Shown here piece after piece: positions 8,311-15,905 of a stretch of DNA of 45,292 bases. The stretch's first letter is position 1. The number at the start of each line of letters is the position of its first letter. The notes beneath the pieces are model-generated. The model saw only the letters and a list, made by a program, of their open reading frames with translations, was not told the DNA's origin and searched no databases. The stretch is from Alphaproteobacteria bacterium (GTDB lineage: Bacteria > Pseudomonadota > Alphaproteobacteria > UBA6615), in the NCBI GenBank assembly GCA_018666195.1, contig JABJAG010000202.1:1-45292 (forward strand). The letters run 5' to 3'. The translations under genes and the position numbers were made by a program.

Positions 8311-9696
8311 ATGTCCAGTCCCCATAGTTTCAATCCGACCATTCTACGCGAGTACGACATTCGCGGCGTTGTTGATGACACGCTCTCGCGTGATGATGCC
8401 TATGCCGTGGGGCGCGCGTTTGGAACCTGCGTTGTTGAGGCAGGCGGAGATCAGGCAGCGCTTGGGTTTGATGGGCGTTTGACGTCGCCGGGGCTTGCAG
8501 AGGCTGTGCTCGAGGGGCTGATGGCCTGTGGCCTGCACGTCAAACGGATCAACATGGGGCCAACCCCGATGCTTTCGTTTGCCATACGACATCTCGATAC
8601 CGGGTCTGGGATTATGGTGACCGGCAGTCACAACCCGTCGGATTACAACGGTTTCAAGATGACGCTGGCGAGCAAGCCGTTCTTTGGTGACGCCATCCAG
8701 CGTCTGGGCTCCATCGCCGAAAGCGCCAGTTATGCGTCTGGCGAGGGCAGTGTCGAGGATTTCGATATTCGCAGCGATTATGTGGATGTGTTGGCGCGCG
8801 AGCATCAGCCTCTTCGCATGGCACGTATCGCTTGGGACCCGGGCAATGGTGCGGCGGGCGAGGTGCTGAATATGCTCTGTACGCGCATGCCGGGGCATCA
8901 TCACGTGGTGAATGGCATTGTGGACGGGACATTTCCAGGGCATCACCCCGATCCCACTGTCGCCGAGAACCTTGTCGATCTGCAGAACCATATTGCCGAG
9001 CATGATTGCGAATTGGGAATTGCCTTTGATGGCGATGGCGACCGTGTGGGCGTGGTCGATGGAAAAGGGCGAATTCTTTGGGCTGACCAGCTGATGATGC
9101 TCTTTGCCGAGGATGTTCTCCGCGAAGACCCGGGTGCAACAATCATCGCGGACGTAAAATCCAGTCAGGTGCTCTTCGATGAGATTGCCCGGCTTGGTGG
9201 CGTGCCTATCATGTGGAAGACGGGGCATTCGCTGATCAAATCGAAGATGTCGGAAACAGGGTCGCCGCTGGCCGGTGAAATGAGCGGACACATCTTCTTC
9301 GCGGACCGATATTTTGGGTTTGATGATGGGCTGTATGCCGCGGTGCGACTGCTGGCACTATTGGAACGACAGCAGATCACGCTGGCCGAATTGCGTGACC
9401 GCATCCCGGAAGTTGAAAACACCCCTGAACTGCGGTTCCCCTGCGCTGAAGAGCGCAAGTTTGATGTGATTGAGGAAGTCTCTGCGCGTCTGGATTCCGC
9501 CGGAGCGGATGTCACGTCCATTGATGGGGTTCGGGTGAACACCGAAGACGGCTGGTGGCTGTTGCGGGCTTCAAATACGCAGGATGTGCTGGTGGCGCGT
9601 TGCGAGGCCCGGGATATCGATGGGCTTACTCGTCTCAAAAGCGCACTGACAGCGCAATTGGCCGAGAGTGGAATTGCCGCACCCGAGGACCTTTGA
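8311..9696 (+). CDS. Phosphomannomutase/phosphoglucomutase
   Basis: This 461-residue alpha-D-phosphohexomutase interconverts hexose-6- and hexose-1-phosphates, giving glucose-1-phosphate for GalU or mannose-1-phosphate for GDP-mannose. The phosphoserine is S106 in the loop TGSHNPSDYNGFK. The metal-binding loop is FDGDGDRVG, the sugar-binding loop includes GEMSGHIFF, and the C-terminal phosphate site includes LLRASNTQDVL. The N-terminus REYDIRGV is typical of the bifunctional AlgC/ManB type. AGGGAT precedes the ATG. It closes the galU-ugd operon. Which sugar it prefers cannot be read from the sequence. Confidence 0.92.
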   Translation: MSSPHSFNPTILREYDIRGVVDDTLSRDDAYAVGRAFGTCVVEAGGDQAALGFDGRLTSPGLAEAVLEGLMACGLHVKRINMGPTPMLSFAIRHLDTGSGIMVTGSHNPSDYNGFKMTLASKPFFGDAIQRLGSIAESASYASGEGSVEDFDIRSDYVDVLAREHQPLRMARIAWDPGNGAAGEVLNMLCTRMPGHHHVVNGIVDGTFPGHHPDPTVAENLVDLQNHIAEHDCELGIAFDGDGDRVGVVDGKGRILWADQLMMLFAEDVLREDPGATIIADVKSSQVLFDEIARLGGVPIMWKTGHSLIKSKMSETGSPLAGEMSGHIFFADRYFGFDDGLYAAVRLLALLERQQITLAELRDRIPEVENTPELRFPCAEERKFDVIEEVSARLDSAGADVTSIDGVRVNTEDGWWLLRASNTQDVLVARCEARDIDGLTRLKSALTAQLAESGIAAPEDL

Positions 9697-9837
9697 AACG
9701 GGGAGCGACGGGCGTTATCTTGCTCGGCAAGTCGGTGGCACAAGTTCCTTTCCGGAATTGAGCTTCGCCCGATAGATAGAACCGGCTAAATTACCGGAAC
9801 GAAATTCAGGAAACCGCACTCAAAGAAAGAGGCCGCG

Positions 9838-10950
9838 ATGAGATTAGGTTATTTCGCCATGCCGGTGCATCCGCTGCACCGAAATTATACCGAGACGCTG
9901 AAAGAGGATCGCGCCGCGATTATCTTTTGTGACGAGTTGGGCTACTACGATGCATTTATGGGCGAACATTTGTCCGATGCGGCCGAAAACATCACGAGTT
10001 CGATGCTGTTTCACGCGACGTTGATCCACTCGACCAAACAGATCAAGCTCGCCACCGGAACCACGAACCTGTCGCATCTCCATCCGACACTGGTGGCCAC
10101 CCATGCTGCGATGTTCGATCATCTGGCCGAGGGCCGTTTCATCATGGGCATCAGCCCGGGTGCGCTGACGTCTGATGCTGAGGCGCTGGGTATCCTGGAT
10201 GAGGATCGCAACCAGATGTTTGCAGAGGCGATCGATGTGATTCTCGAAATCTGGGAACGTGACCCGCCCTACAACATTGATCTGCCGGGCAACCGATTCA
10301 AGGTTACCACCGAGAAGACGCTGTTCGAAGAAACCGGCATTGGCATTATGCCCAAGCCTTATCAGAACCCGCGCCCTGAAATTGTAGGTACGGTTGTGGC
10401 ACCGTTTTCCAAGGGCGTGATCGCCATGGGCAAGCGGGACTTCCATCCTTTGTCTGCAAACTTCCTGCTCGACAAATGGGCTGCGACCCATTGGAACAAT
10501 TACGCGCAAGGCAAGGAAGAGGTTGGCGTCAAGGCTGACACTTCGGATTGGCGCATCGCGCGAACGATCTTCGTTGCTGACGATGACGCCACGGCGCAGA
10601 GCTATGGCAAGGACGATGCGAAAAGCCCGTATCGCTTCTACTATAACCAGCTTTACACGAAGCTCCAGAAGGCCAACCGTCACGCTGTGTTCAAGCATGA
10701 ACGTGATGAGCCTGATGAGAACGTCACGATTGATCGCGTTCTCGATGATCTGGTTTTCGCGGGAACCGTGAACGATGTGGTTGATCAGATTTTGGCATTC
10801 CGCGAAGTCACTGGTGATTTCGGAGAACTTGTCTATGCCGGCATGGACTGGGTGGATGAGGGCCTGGGTCGTCGTTCCCTGCAACTGATGGCAGAAGAGG
10901 TCATGCCGCGGGTGAATGCAGCGATTGGAAAGTCTGAGGCTGCTGATTAA
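9838..10950 (+). CDS. LLM-class flavin-dependent oxidoreductase
   Basis: This 370-residue protein belongs to the luciferase-like monooxygenase superfamily, TIM-barrel enzymes that use reduced FMN. Signs are the N-terminal strand LGYFAMPVHP, GYYDAFMGEH, LATGTTNLSHLHPTLVA and GRFIMGISPG. It looks most like the subgroup often labelled limonene 1,2-monooxygenase, but that label is usually unsupported, so I do not name a substrate. AAGAGG lies just before ATG 9838. The 141-base upstream gap suggests its own transcription unit, and a strong terminator follows at 10972. No flavin reductase gene is adjacent. Confidence 0.88.
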   Translation: MRLGYFAMPVHPLHRNYTETLKEDRAAIIFCDELGYYDAFMGEHLSDAAENITSSMLFHATLIHSTKQIKLATGTTNLSHLHPTLVATHAAMFDHLAEGRFIMGISPGALTSDAEALGILDEDRNQMFAEAIDVILEIWERDPPYNIDLPGNRFKVTTEKTLFEETGIGIMPKPYQNPRPEIVGTVVAPFSKGVIAMGKRDFHPLSANFLLDKWAATHWNNYAQGKEEVGVKADTSDWRIARTIFVADDDATAQSYGKDDAKSPYRFYYNQLYTKLQKANRHAVFKHERDEPDENVTIDRVLDDLVFAGTVNDVVDQILAFREVTGDFGELVYAGMDWVDEGLGRRSLQLMAEEVMPRVNAAIGKSEAAD

Positions 10951-10971
10951 GCGTCCCGTAGACTGAATTTG

Positions 10972-11006
10972 AAAAGCCCCGTCACTTCGGCGGGGCTTTT
11001 TCTTTT
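10972..11006. terminator. Bidirectional intrinsic terminator between convergent genes
   Basis: A perfect 10-base stem, AAAAGCCCCG at 10972-10981 and CGGGGCTTTT at 10991-11000, encloses a 9-base loop. A-rich and T-rich flanks allow it to act on both strands. It lies between the LLM oxidoreductase (plus) and the MaoC-like gene (minus). Confidence 0.92.
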
Positions 11007-11010
11007 GGCA

Positions 11011-11463
11011 CTAGTCTTTGATATGGCGTCGGATCATCAACGGGGCACGCAGTGTAAGCACGTCGAAGCTGTCCTGATTTGTCAGCACAGCACGGGTGGT
11101 GATGAAGCCGCGATCAGGTTTGCTTTTGGATGGACGGATGGCCTCAATTTCAAGACGTGCTGAAAGCGTATCGCCTGGCCGAACCGGTGCGAGCCAGCGC
11201 AGTTCGTCGACACCGGGTGATCCCATGGAGGCGCAACGATGCAAAAGACCAGAAACCAGCAAGCGCATGAAGATAGACCCCGTGTGCCAACCGCTCGCAA
11301 TCAGTCCGCCGTAGTTTGACTGTGCAGCCGCATCTTCATTGATATGGAATGGTTGCGGATCGAAGGCCGTCGCAAACTCGAGAATTTCATCCCGGGTAAA
11401 GCTATGCTGACCCAGTTCAAAGACCTGCCCGCGGGCAAAGTCATCAAGATGCAATTGGGTCAT
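11011..11463 (-). CDS. MaoC-like (R)-specific enoyl hydratase-type protein
   Basis: This 150-residue single hot-dog protein of the MaoC dehydratase family carries the hydratase-2 signature around FDPQPFHINEDAA (residues 34-46) followed by GLIASGWHTGS. Such enzymes hydrate (R)-enoyl-CoA or act on related acyl thioesters, and they can feed polyhydroxyalkanoate or lipid pathways. Its start is 18 bases after the stop of the carboxypeptidase gene, so the two are co-transcribed although their functions are unrelated. The acyl substrate is unknown. The phasin at 14720 makes a polyhydroxyalkanoate link possible but unproven. Confidence 0.87.
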   Translation of the reverse strand: MTQLHLDDFARGQVFELGQHSFTRDEILEFATAFDPQPFHINEDAAAQSNYGGLIASGWHTGSIFMRLLVSGLLHRCASMGSPGVDELRWLAPVRPGDTLSARLEIEAIRPSKSKPDRGFITTRAVLTNQDSFDVLTLRAPLMIRRHIKD

Positions 11464-11481
11464 GCGTGATTGCGCGAGGTG

Positions 11482-12738
11482 CTAGCTGCGTCCGGCATTG
11501 GCAATTTGGAGGTCACCGCTTGGTGTCACCATGACGCAGGGAGAACCCGATCTGCGAAGTTCGCGGCACATATTGCTGGCGATCTTTCGGTCCATTCCCA
11601 CAATTCGCGCGCGATAGAGTGTTTCCCGCTCACCGTGGAGAGGCGTAACCTGAACAATCGCAGTTGCGGGCAGCTCTTGAAGTCGTTTGGCTGTGAAACC
11701 GGCGGCGGACCGCGCCTTGTTTTGCCCACGAAACGCTCCTATCTGGACGCCCCATCGGATGTCGGTGGTCGGCTGCGCAAGAGCAAGCTGTGGTTTGGGA
11801 ATGGATGCTGGTGCTTTCTGTCCGGGAAGCTCGGGTTTGGGAACGGGTAGGGCTGCAACGGTTGAGTTGGACTTTGCTTTTGGCCATGACCTGTTCAGCA
11901 ATGATGCCATATGTGCGTCGCGTGACTGCCCCGTTTTGCCACCGAAGACGACACCGATCAGACGCACACCGTCGCGTTCTGCCGATGCAACCAGATTGAA
12001 ACCCGAGGCACGAATGTATCCGGTTTTGATGCCGTCCATGCCTTCATAGGTGCGCAACAGCTTGTTGTGGTTTCGGTAGGTGCGTTTGTTGTGCTTGTAG
12101 GTGAGTTTCGAGAAGTAGCTGTAATAGCCCGGAAAATTGTCCAGCAGCGCCTTGCCCAAGGTCGCCATATCCCGCGCCGTGCTTTTTTGACGGCTATTGG
12201 GAAGACCAGACGCGTTCATGAAGGTTGTGTTGTTCATACCCAGAGCATGGGCGCGGCGGGTCATCAATCGCGCGAAATTGGCTTCGGTTCCACCAATGGC
12301 CTCACCCATGACAGTGGCTACATCATTGGCCGATTTTACAGATAAGGCATTTATGGCCTCTTCGACTGTGATGGTCTGTCCGGCCTTGAGACCGAGTTTT
12401 GACGGCGCCTGGCCTGCCGCGCGCCGTGATACCGGCAGGGGTTGATCGGGTACCAGTTTTCCGGTCTCCAGGGCTTCAAATGCCATGTAGAGCGTCATCA
12501 TTTTCGTGAGGGATGCGGGGAACCGTCGGGTATCGGCATTACGTGCGTAATAGACCTGACCGGTATTGGCATCGACCACGAATGCCGCGTATTTCGCCTC
12601 TGCCGTTTGCGGGGTTGCGACAGCCATCACCAGAGCAAACACGGGTAAAGACAGGTTCAACCCCCAACACGACGCGCGCCGCCTGATGCTGTAAACTGCA
12701 TTGCTCAGGCATTCAAACACGGACGGTAATCCCATCAT
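11482..12738 (-). CDS. D-alanyl-D-alanine carboxypeptidase with SPOR domain
   Basis: This 418-residue peptidase S11 (penicillin-binding) enzyme trims the terminal D-Ala of peptidoglycan pentapeptides. The three active-site motifs are S76-L-T-K79, S136-A-N138 and K238-T-G240. A hydrophobic segment at residues about 28-46 with a TAEA site fits an export signal, although the N-terminus before it is long. After the catalytic domain and a proline-rich linker, residues about 330-405 look like a SPOR domain (WGVQIGAFRGQNKA), which binds denuded septal glycan. That would place the enzyme at the division site. SPOR-fused carboxypeptidases are common in Alphaproteobacteria. Two ATG codons in tandem begin the gene; either could be used. 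Confidence 0.9.
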   Translation of the reverse strand: MMGLPSVFECLSNAVYSIRRRASCWGLNLSLPVFALVMAVATPQTAEAKYAAFVVDANTGQVYYARNADTRRFPASLTKMMTLYMAFEALETGKLVPDQPLPVSRRAAGQAPSKLGLKAGQTITVEEAINALSVKSANDVATVMGEAIGGTEANFARLMTRRAHALGMNNTTFMNASGLPNSRQKSTARDMATLGKALLDNFPGYYSYFSKLTYKHNKRTYRNHNKLLRTYEGMDGIKTGYIRASGFNLVASAERDGVRLIGVVFGGKTGQSRDAHMASLLNRSWPKAKSNSTVAALPVPKPELPGQKAPASIPKPQLALAQPTTDIRWGVQIGAFRGQNKARSAAGFTAKRLQELPATAIVQVTPLHGERETLYRARIVGMDRKIASNMCRELRRSGSPCVMVTPSGDLQIANAGRS

Positions 12739-12751
12739 TTGAGGTTCAGGA

Positions 12752-12781
12752 TTGATTCTCTCAATTGAATCAAACAGATTC
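12752..12781. promoter_or_regulatory. Inverted repeat with three GANTC sites in a divergent promoter region
   Basis: TTGATTC (12752-12758) and GAATCAA (12767-12773) form a perfect 7-base inverted repeat with an 8-base spacer. Two GANTC sites lie in the arms and a third is at 12777-12781. GANTC is the target of the CcrM methylase of Alphaproteobacteria. The region lies between the divergent carboxypeptidase and lipoprotein genes and could be an operator or a methylation-sensitive site. No binding protein is identified. Confidence 0.4.
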
Positions 12782-12852
12782 TAGTCAACGTTCCGAAAGC
12801 GTGTAAATAGCATGTCGAAAATAACCATTTCAAATCGGAGACTTGGGCTCGT

Positions 12853-13515
12853 ATGAGAACCTTGATTTCGAAGTTTTCGATAGTGGCAGCCCTGCTGACC
12901 CTGGCCGCGTGTACAACCTATACCGGTTCTGATGGCAATCCGCTTTCACGTTCGTTCACATGGTTCAGTTTTGTAGCAGGTGACGATATCAAGGCTGCAT
13001 GTACACCAGATAGCAATGATCACTATCGGTTTGTCTACAACGGTGTCTATGAGAGGCAAATCCGTGCCTATGAATTGAGAGGCCGGGAAGAGGGGGCGTC
13101 ATACTCGGCGCGTGCGCGAAACGAAGGCGGCAATCTGGGACGTTTTGCGTTCTCCAATCCCCTTGGACCGTGGGAATTGCAGAAGTCTGAACGCATTTTG
13201 ACCGAAGTTCAGGCATTGCAGATCATCAACGCTTACAACGCGGATGTTGCAGTAGCGCCCAATTCGGCTGGCCAACAATTCAAAAGCAACGCTTTCTATT
13301 GGATTGTCGCGTCCTGCCAGAATGGCGACTTTCGAATATTTGCATTTGATCAGGACAAGGTTGATCTGAATGCCCTTGGCTTTGCAGTCGCGCTTTTGGC
13401 CAATGATGAAACAGGAGTCACATTCCGGAAAGCAAAGCCAGTTGAGGGGTTTGATGACCGCGCCTTTTATATCAAAATCAATGATGCCGCCGATGGAACA
13501 GTTGGCGGACTTTAG
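12853..13515 (+). CDS. Putative lipoprotein of unknown function
   Basis: This 220-residue protein has a lipoprotein signal: a charged start, a hydrophobic stretch and the lipobox L-A-A-C with the lipidated cysteine at residue 20. The mature part has no membrane segment and no motif I recognise. It includes two further cysteines (AACTPD and VASCQNG) that might form a disulfide. The residues after the lipobox are TTYTG, without an Asp at position +2, so outer-membrane sorting is likely. It is divergent from the carboxypeptidase gene and 34 bases upstream of a hydrolase gene, with which it may be co-transcribed. Function unknown. Confidence 0.72.
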   Translation: MRTLISKFSIVAALLTLAACTTYTGSDGNPLSRSFTWFSFVAGDDIKAACTPDSNDHYRFVYNGVYERQIRAYELRGREEGASYSARARNEGGNLGRFAFSNPLGPWELQKSERILTEVQALQIINAYNADVAVAPNSAGQQFKSNAFYWIVASCQNGDFRIFAFDQDKVDLNALGFAVALLANDETGVTFRKAKPVEGFDDRAFYIKINDAADGTVGGL

Positions 13516-13549
13516 AATGAGACATATCGCGTGATTTTTGGGGAAAACG

Positions 13550-14380
13550 ATGCCGCTTCTAAGACTTGAAGATTATCCGCCGCAATTGCCGCGACCTGAA
13601 CCCATCCTCGAATTTCAGAATGAACTCTGGGATCGAAGCCGGGATGTAGCGGGTGTCGACATCGTCTGGGGGGATGATATCTACCAGCGTATCGCGATTT
13701 ACCCTGCCGCAAATCCCACTGGCGCTGTTTTTGCGTTTGTGCATGGCGGACGCTGGACCAGCGGTCACAAGGAAGCCATGGCGTTTATGGCGCCTGCATT
13801 TCACGCGGCGGGCATTACATTCGCGAGTCTCGGGCACCGCCTGGCCCCCAGCCATTTTGATGAAGGATTCCCTGATCTCTGCAATGGAATCGCCTGCCTA
13901 GCAGCGAATGTTGATCGCCATGGGGGAGATCCAAACCGGATATTTATCGGGGGACATTCTTCGGGCGGGCACTATGCGGCGCAACTCGCGGTCACCGGCG
14001 ATTGGCAGGCACGTCATGGATTGGCACGCGATGTGATCAAGGGATGCCTCCCGATATCTGGCGTTTATGACGTCTCCTCAGAGGCTGATTATGCAGACTG
14101 GCCCCCGCCTTGTCTGGCTGAAGGCGATGATGGCCGGGAGAAAAGTCCGCAACATCGTCTCGCGGGAACACTGCCACCGTTCCTCGTTTCCTGGGGGAGC
14201 GATGACTATCCATTCCTGATTCCGCAGGGAAAGGCATTTGCGGCCTCACTTGCTGTCGCAGGTTCGGATGTGGATACGCTGGAGATGGCGGAAAAGACTC
14301 ATTTCTCTGTTTTGGGTGAAGGAGCAGCACCGGGGGGAGAGTGGAGTGACCGCGCTATCAGTTGGATCAGTGACCACTAA
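13550..14380 (+). CDS. Alpha/beta hydrolase (esterase or arylformamidase type)
   Basis: This 276-residue enzyme has the alpha/beta hydrolase fold. The oxyanion-hole motif HGG is at residues 65-67 (FVHGGRW) and the nucleophile elbow is G135-H-S137-S-G139, so the catalytic serine is S137. The HRLAPSHFDEGFPD block resembles hormone-sensitive-lipase and kynurenine-formamidase relatives. The acid probably lies in the segment GSDDYPFLIP and the histidine in KTHFSVLGE near the C-terminus. I chose ATG 13550 because GGGGAAAA lies just before it; a TTG at 13538 is less likely. There are no kynurenine-pathway genes nearby, so arylformamidase is only one option. It is cytoplasmic, with no signal peptide. 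Confidence 0.85.
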   Translation: MPLLRLEDYPPQLPRPEPILEFQNELWDRSRDVAGVDIVWGDDIYQRIAIYPAANPTGAVFAFVHGGRWTSGHKEAMAFMAPAFHAAGITFASLGHRLAPSHFDEGFPDLCNGIACLAANVDRHGGDPNRIFIGGHSSGGHYAAQLAVTGDWQARHGLARDVIKGCLPISGVYDVSSEADYADWPPPCLAEGDDGREKSPQHRLAGTLPPFLVSWGSDDYPFLIPQGKAFAASLAVAGSDVDTLEMAEKTHFSVLGEGAAPGGEWSDRAISWISDH

Positions 14381-14554
14381 GTCGACGTACTGACAACCGA
14401 TAACCGTTTTGAATCCGGCTCCGGGCGGATGTATTTCTGTACTCTTTACCAGCGTTTGGAAGAGATAATTTCCGGTTTTTTTTGAATTTCAGTTCGCAAA
14501 ATCGATGAAAAACACTTGAAAAACCAGCGGTTTTCGCACGCACTTAAAAAATGG

Positions 14555-14690
14555 TGCGGTGCACAAATAATTTGTTGACACTACGGGCGGGCTCCCCCAT
14601 ATATGTCTCATGTTGCAGTGCAGCAACGACAGGAATTCAAGGGCTTGGTCAGTTTACGTTTCGCGAGCCCCTCACAGATTGTGCGATGCA
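14555..14690. promoter_or_regulatory. Three TGC-N3-GCA motifs, candidate PhaR-type operators
   Basis: TGCGGTGCA (14555-14563), TGCAGTGCA (14614-14622) and TGCGATGCA (14682-14690) each have the form TGC-N3-GCA. One lies upstream of the -35 element, one just after the predicted transcription start and one in the leader. PhaR, the polyhydroxyalkanoate-responsive repressor of phasin genes in Alphaproteobacteria, is known to bind TGC-rich CTGC-N3-GCAG-like sites. Assignment to PhaR is inference; no phaR gene is in the window. Confidence 0.5.
14575..14603 (+). promoter_or_regulatory. Candidate sigma-70 promoter of the phasin gene
   Basis: A perfect -35 hexamer TTGACA (14575-14580) is followed after 17 bases by CATATA (14598-14603); the overlapping ATATAT fits an 18-base spacer. 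Transcription would start near 14610 and give a 5' leader of about 110 bases. This would suit a highly expressed granule protein. Confidence 0.55.
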
Positions 14691-14719
14691 GAGCACAAAT
14701 ATTAGAAGGAAGTTATACC

Positions 14720-15256
14720 ATGGCTACCACGAAGAAGACCGCCTCCGCGAAGACAGCTCAGGAAACTTTTGAGTCCGCCGCTGAAGCCCAGAAGAAGTCC
14801 TTTGATGATGCCTTGCAGGCGGGTACCGACGCTTTCGCGAAGGGTTATGAGGAGTTCTACAACTCAGCCCGTGAGCAGCTTGCCAAGGCGCAGCAGTCCA
14901 TTTTTGGTAATTTTGACGAGGTCTCCGACTTCAACCGCGAGAACGTTGAGGCGGCAATCGTCTCCAGCAACATTGTTGCGAAGGGTTTCGAGGTTGTCGG
15001 CAAGGAATTCGCCGCATATGCCCAGCAGGCCACTGAAGCGAATATGGCTGCCGCCAAGAAGCTGAGCACAGCCAAGGACCCGCAGGAACTGATGGATCTG
15101 CAGTCCGAATGGGCCAAGAACGCTTTTGACGGTTTCGTTGCCGAAACCTCCAAGCTTCAGGACATTTCGGTGAAGGTCTCCAATCAGGCTTCTCAGCCGC
15201 TCAATGAGCGCATCAACAAGGCCGTTGAAACCCTTGCCAAGACAACCGCCTCGTAA
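14720..15256 (+). CDS. Phasin family protein
   Basis: This 178-residue protein, rich in alanine, lysine and glutamate and almost entirely helical, matches the phasin family (PF09361 type). Phasins coat polyhydroxyalkanoate granules and control their number and size. The N-terminus is a lysine/alanine/threonine-rich stretch. The core includes an FNREN-containing segment, AYAQQATEANMAAAKKL and the late block DLQSEWAKNAFDGFV typical of the family. I chose ATG 14720 because AGAAGGAAG lies 5-15 bases upstream. No polyhydroxyalkanoate synthase gene is in the window, so granule association is inferred from family. A hairpin follows the gene. Confidence 0.88.
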   Translation: MATTKKTASAKTAQETFESAAEAQKKSFDDALQAGTDAFAKGYEEFYNSAREQLAKAQQSIFGNFDEVSDFNRENVEAAIVSSNIVAKGFEVVGKEFAAYAQQATEANMAAAKKLSTAKDPQELMDLQSEWAKNAFDGFVAETSKLQDISVKVSNQASQPLNERINKAVETLAKTTAS

Positions 15257-15282
15257 CTCTCCTCCCATACGACGGCGTTTAG

Positions 15283-15314
15283 ACGGCCCGACCCAGTACT
15301 TCTGGTCGGGCCGT
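15283..15314 (+). terminator. Probable terminator after the phasin gene
   Basis: ACGGCCCGACC (15283-15293) and GGTCGGGCCGT (15304-15314) form a perfect 11-base GC-rich stem with a 10-base loop. The T-tract after it is poor, so termination may be partial or factor-assisted. Confidence 0.68.
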
Positions 15315-15472
15315 TGTCATGTCTGGGGCTTGCTTTTCGACGGTTTCGTACACAATTAGGTGTACCGAGGCAGGGCTGCATGGCTTTCGCGGAGGGCATC
15401 GGCTCGTCTAGAATGTCTGACGAACCAACCGGCACCACAGCGCGAATAATGTTACGCAAAATTTTATATTCG

Positions 15473-15841
15473 ATGGACGACCTGCTCCCGCCGCCGCGTG
15501 CTGCGGGTGATGACGATTCCGATGATGCTATTGGCGGCGACGGTGACGGACAGTCCGGACTGGCCACGAAGACCAGAACCAAGACGAAGAAACCGTCGAT
15601 GTACAAGGTTCTGATGCTGAATGACGACTACACGCCGATGGAATTCGTCGTGATGGTGATCGAACAGTTTTTTTCGAAATCATACGAAGACGCCATTCAG
15701 ATCATGCTCCATGTCCATCAGAAGGGCGTGGGAATTTGCGGTGTCTTTACCTATGAAGTCGCAGAGACCAAAGTGACCCAGGTCATGGATTTTGCGCGCA
15801 AGAACGAACATCCTTTGCAGTGCACCCTTGAAAAGGACTGA
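15473..15841 (+). CDS. clpS: ClpS, N-degron adaptor of ClpAP
   Basis: ClpS binds proteins with N-terminal Leu, Phe, Tyr or Trp and hands them to ClpA. The conserved core [26 protein letters not shown] and FTYEVAETK is complete and ends in [17 protein letters not shown] forms the substrate pocket. I prefer the ATG at 15473 (122 residues), close to the usual alphaproteobacterial length, preceded by a variable acidic and glycine-rich tail. Upstream in-frame ATGs at 15413 and 15449 would add residues that do not look conserved, and no start has a good ribosome site. clpA follows after 64 bases. Confidence 0.92.
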   Translation: MDDLLPPPRAAGDDDSDDAIGGDGDGQSGLATKTRTKTKKPSMYKVLMLNDDYTPMEFVVMVIEQFFSKSYEDAIQIMLHVHQKGVGICGVFTYEVAETKVTQVMDFARKNEHPLQCTLEKD

Positions 15842-15905
15842 CGTGCTGCGAATGTATTGTATGTCCCAGATGACGAAGCCCCGACGCGAAAGGTAACCTT
15901 CGCAA

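Larger units (their letters stand above)
14381..14719 (+). other. Intergenic region upstream of the phasin gene
   Basis: This 339-base gene-free stretch is AT-rich from about 14460 to 14575 and contains a promoter-like pair and three TGC-N3-GCA motifs, listed separately. An open frame begins at 14603 and runs into the phasin, but its first 39 codons do not look like phasin. I see no small gene and no RNA gene here. Confidence 0.6.

Noticed and set aside
14603-14719. Phasin start at 14603
   Set aside because: The first 39 codons contain promoter and operator-like sequence and show no phasin character; AGAAGGAAG supports ATG 14720.
15314-15472. Extended N-terminus of ClpS
   Set aside because: It begins inside the phasin terminator and yields non-conserved residues; a start near 15473 fits the family length.
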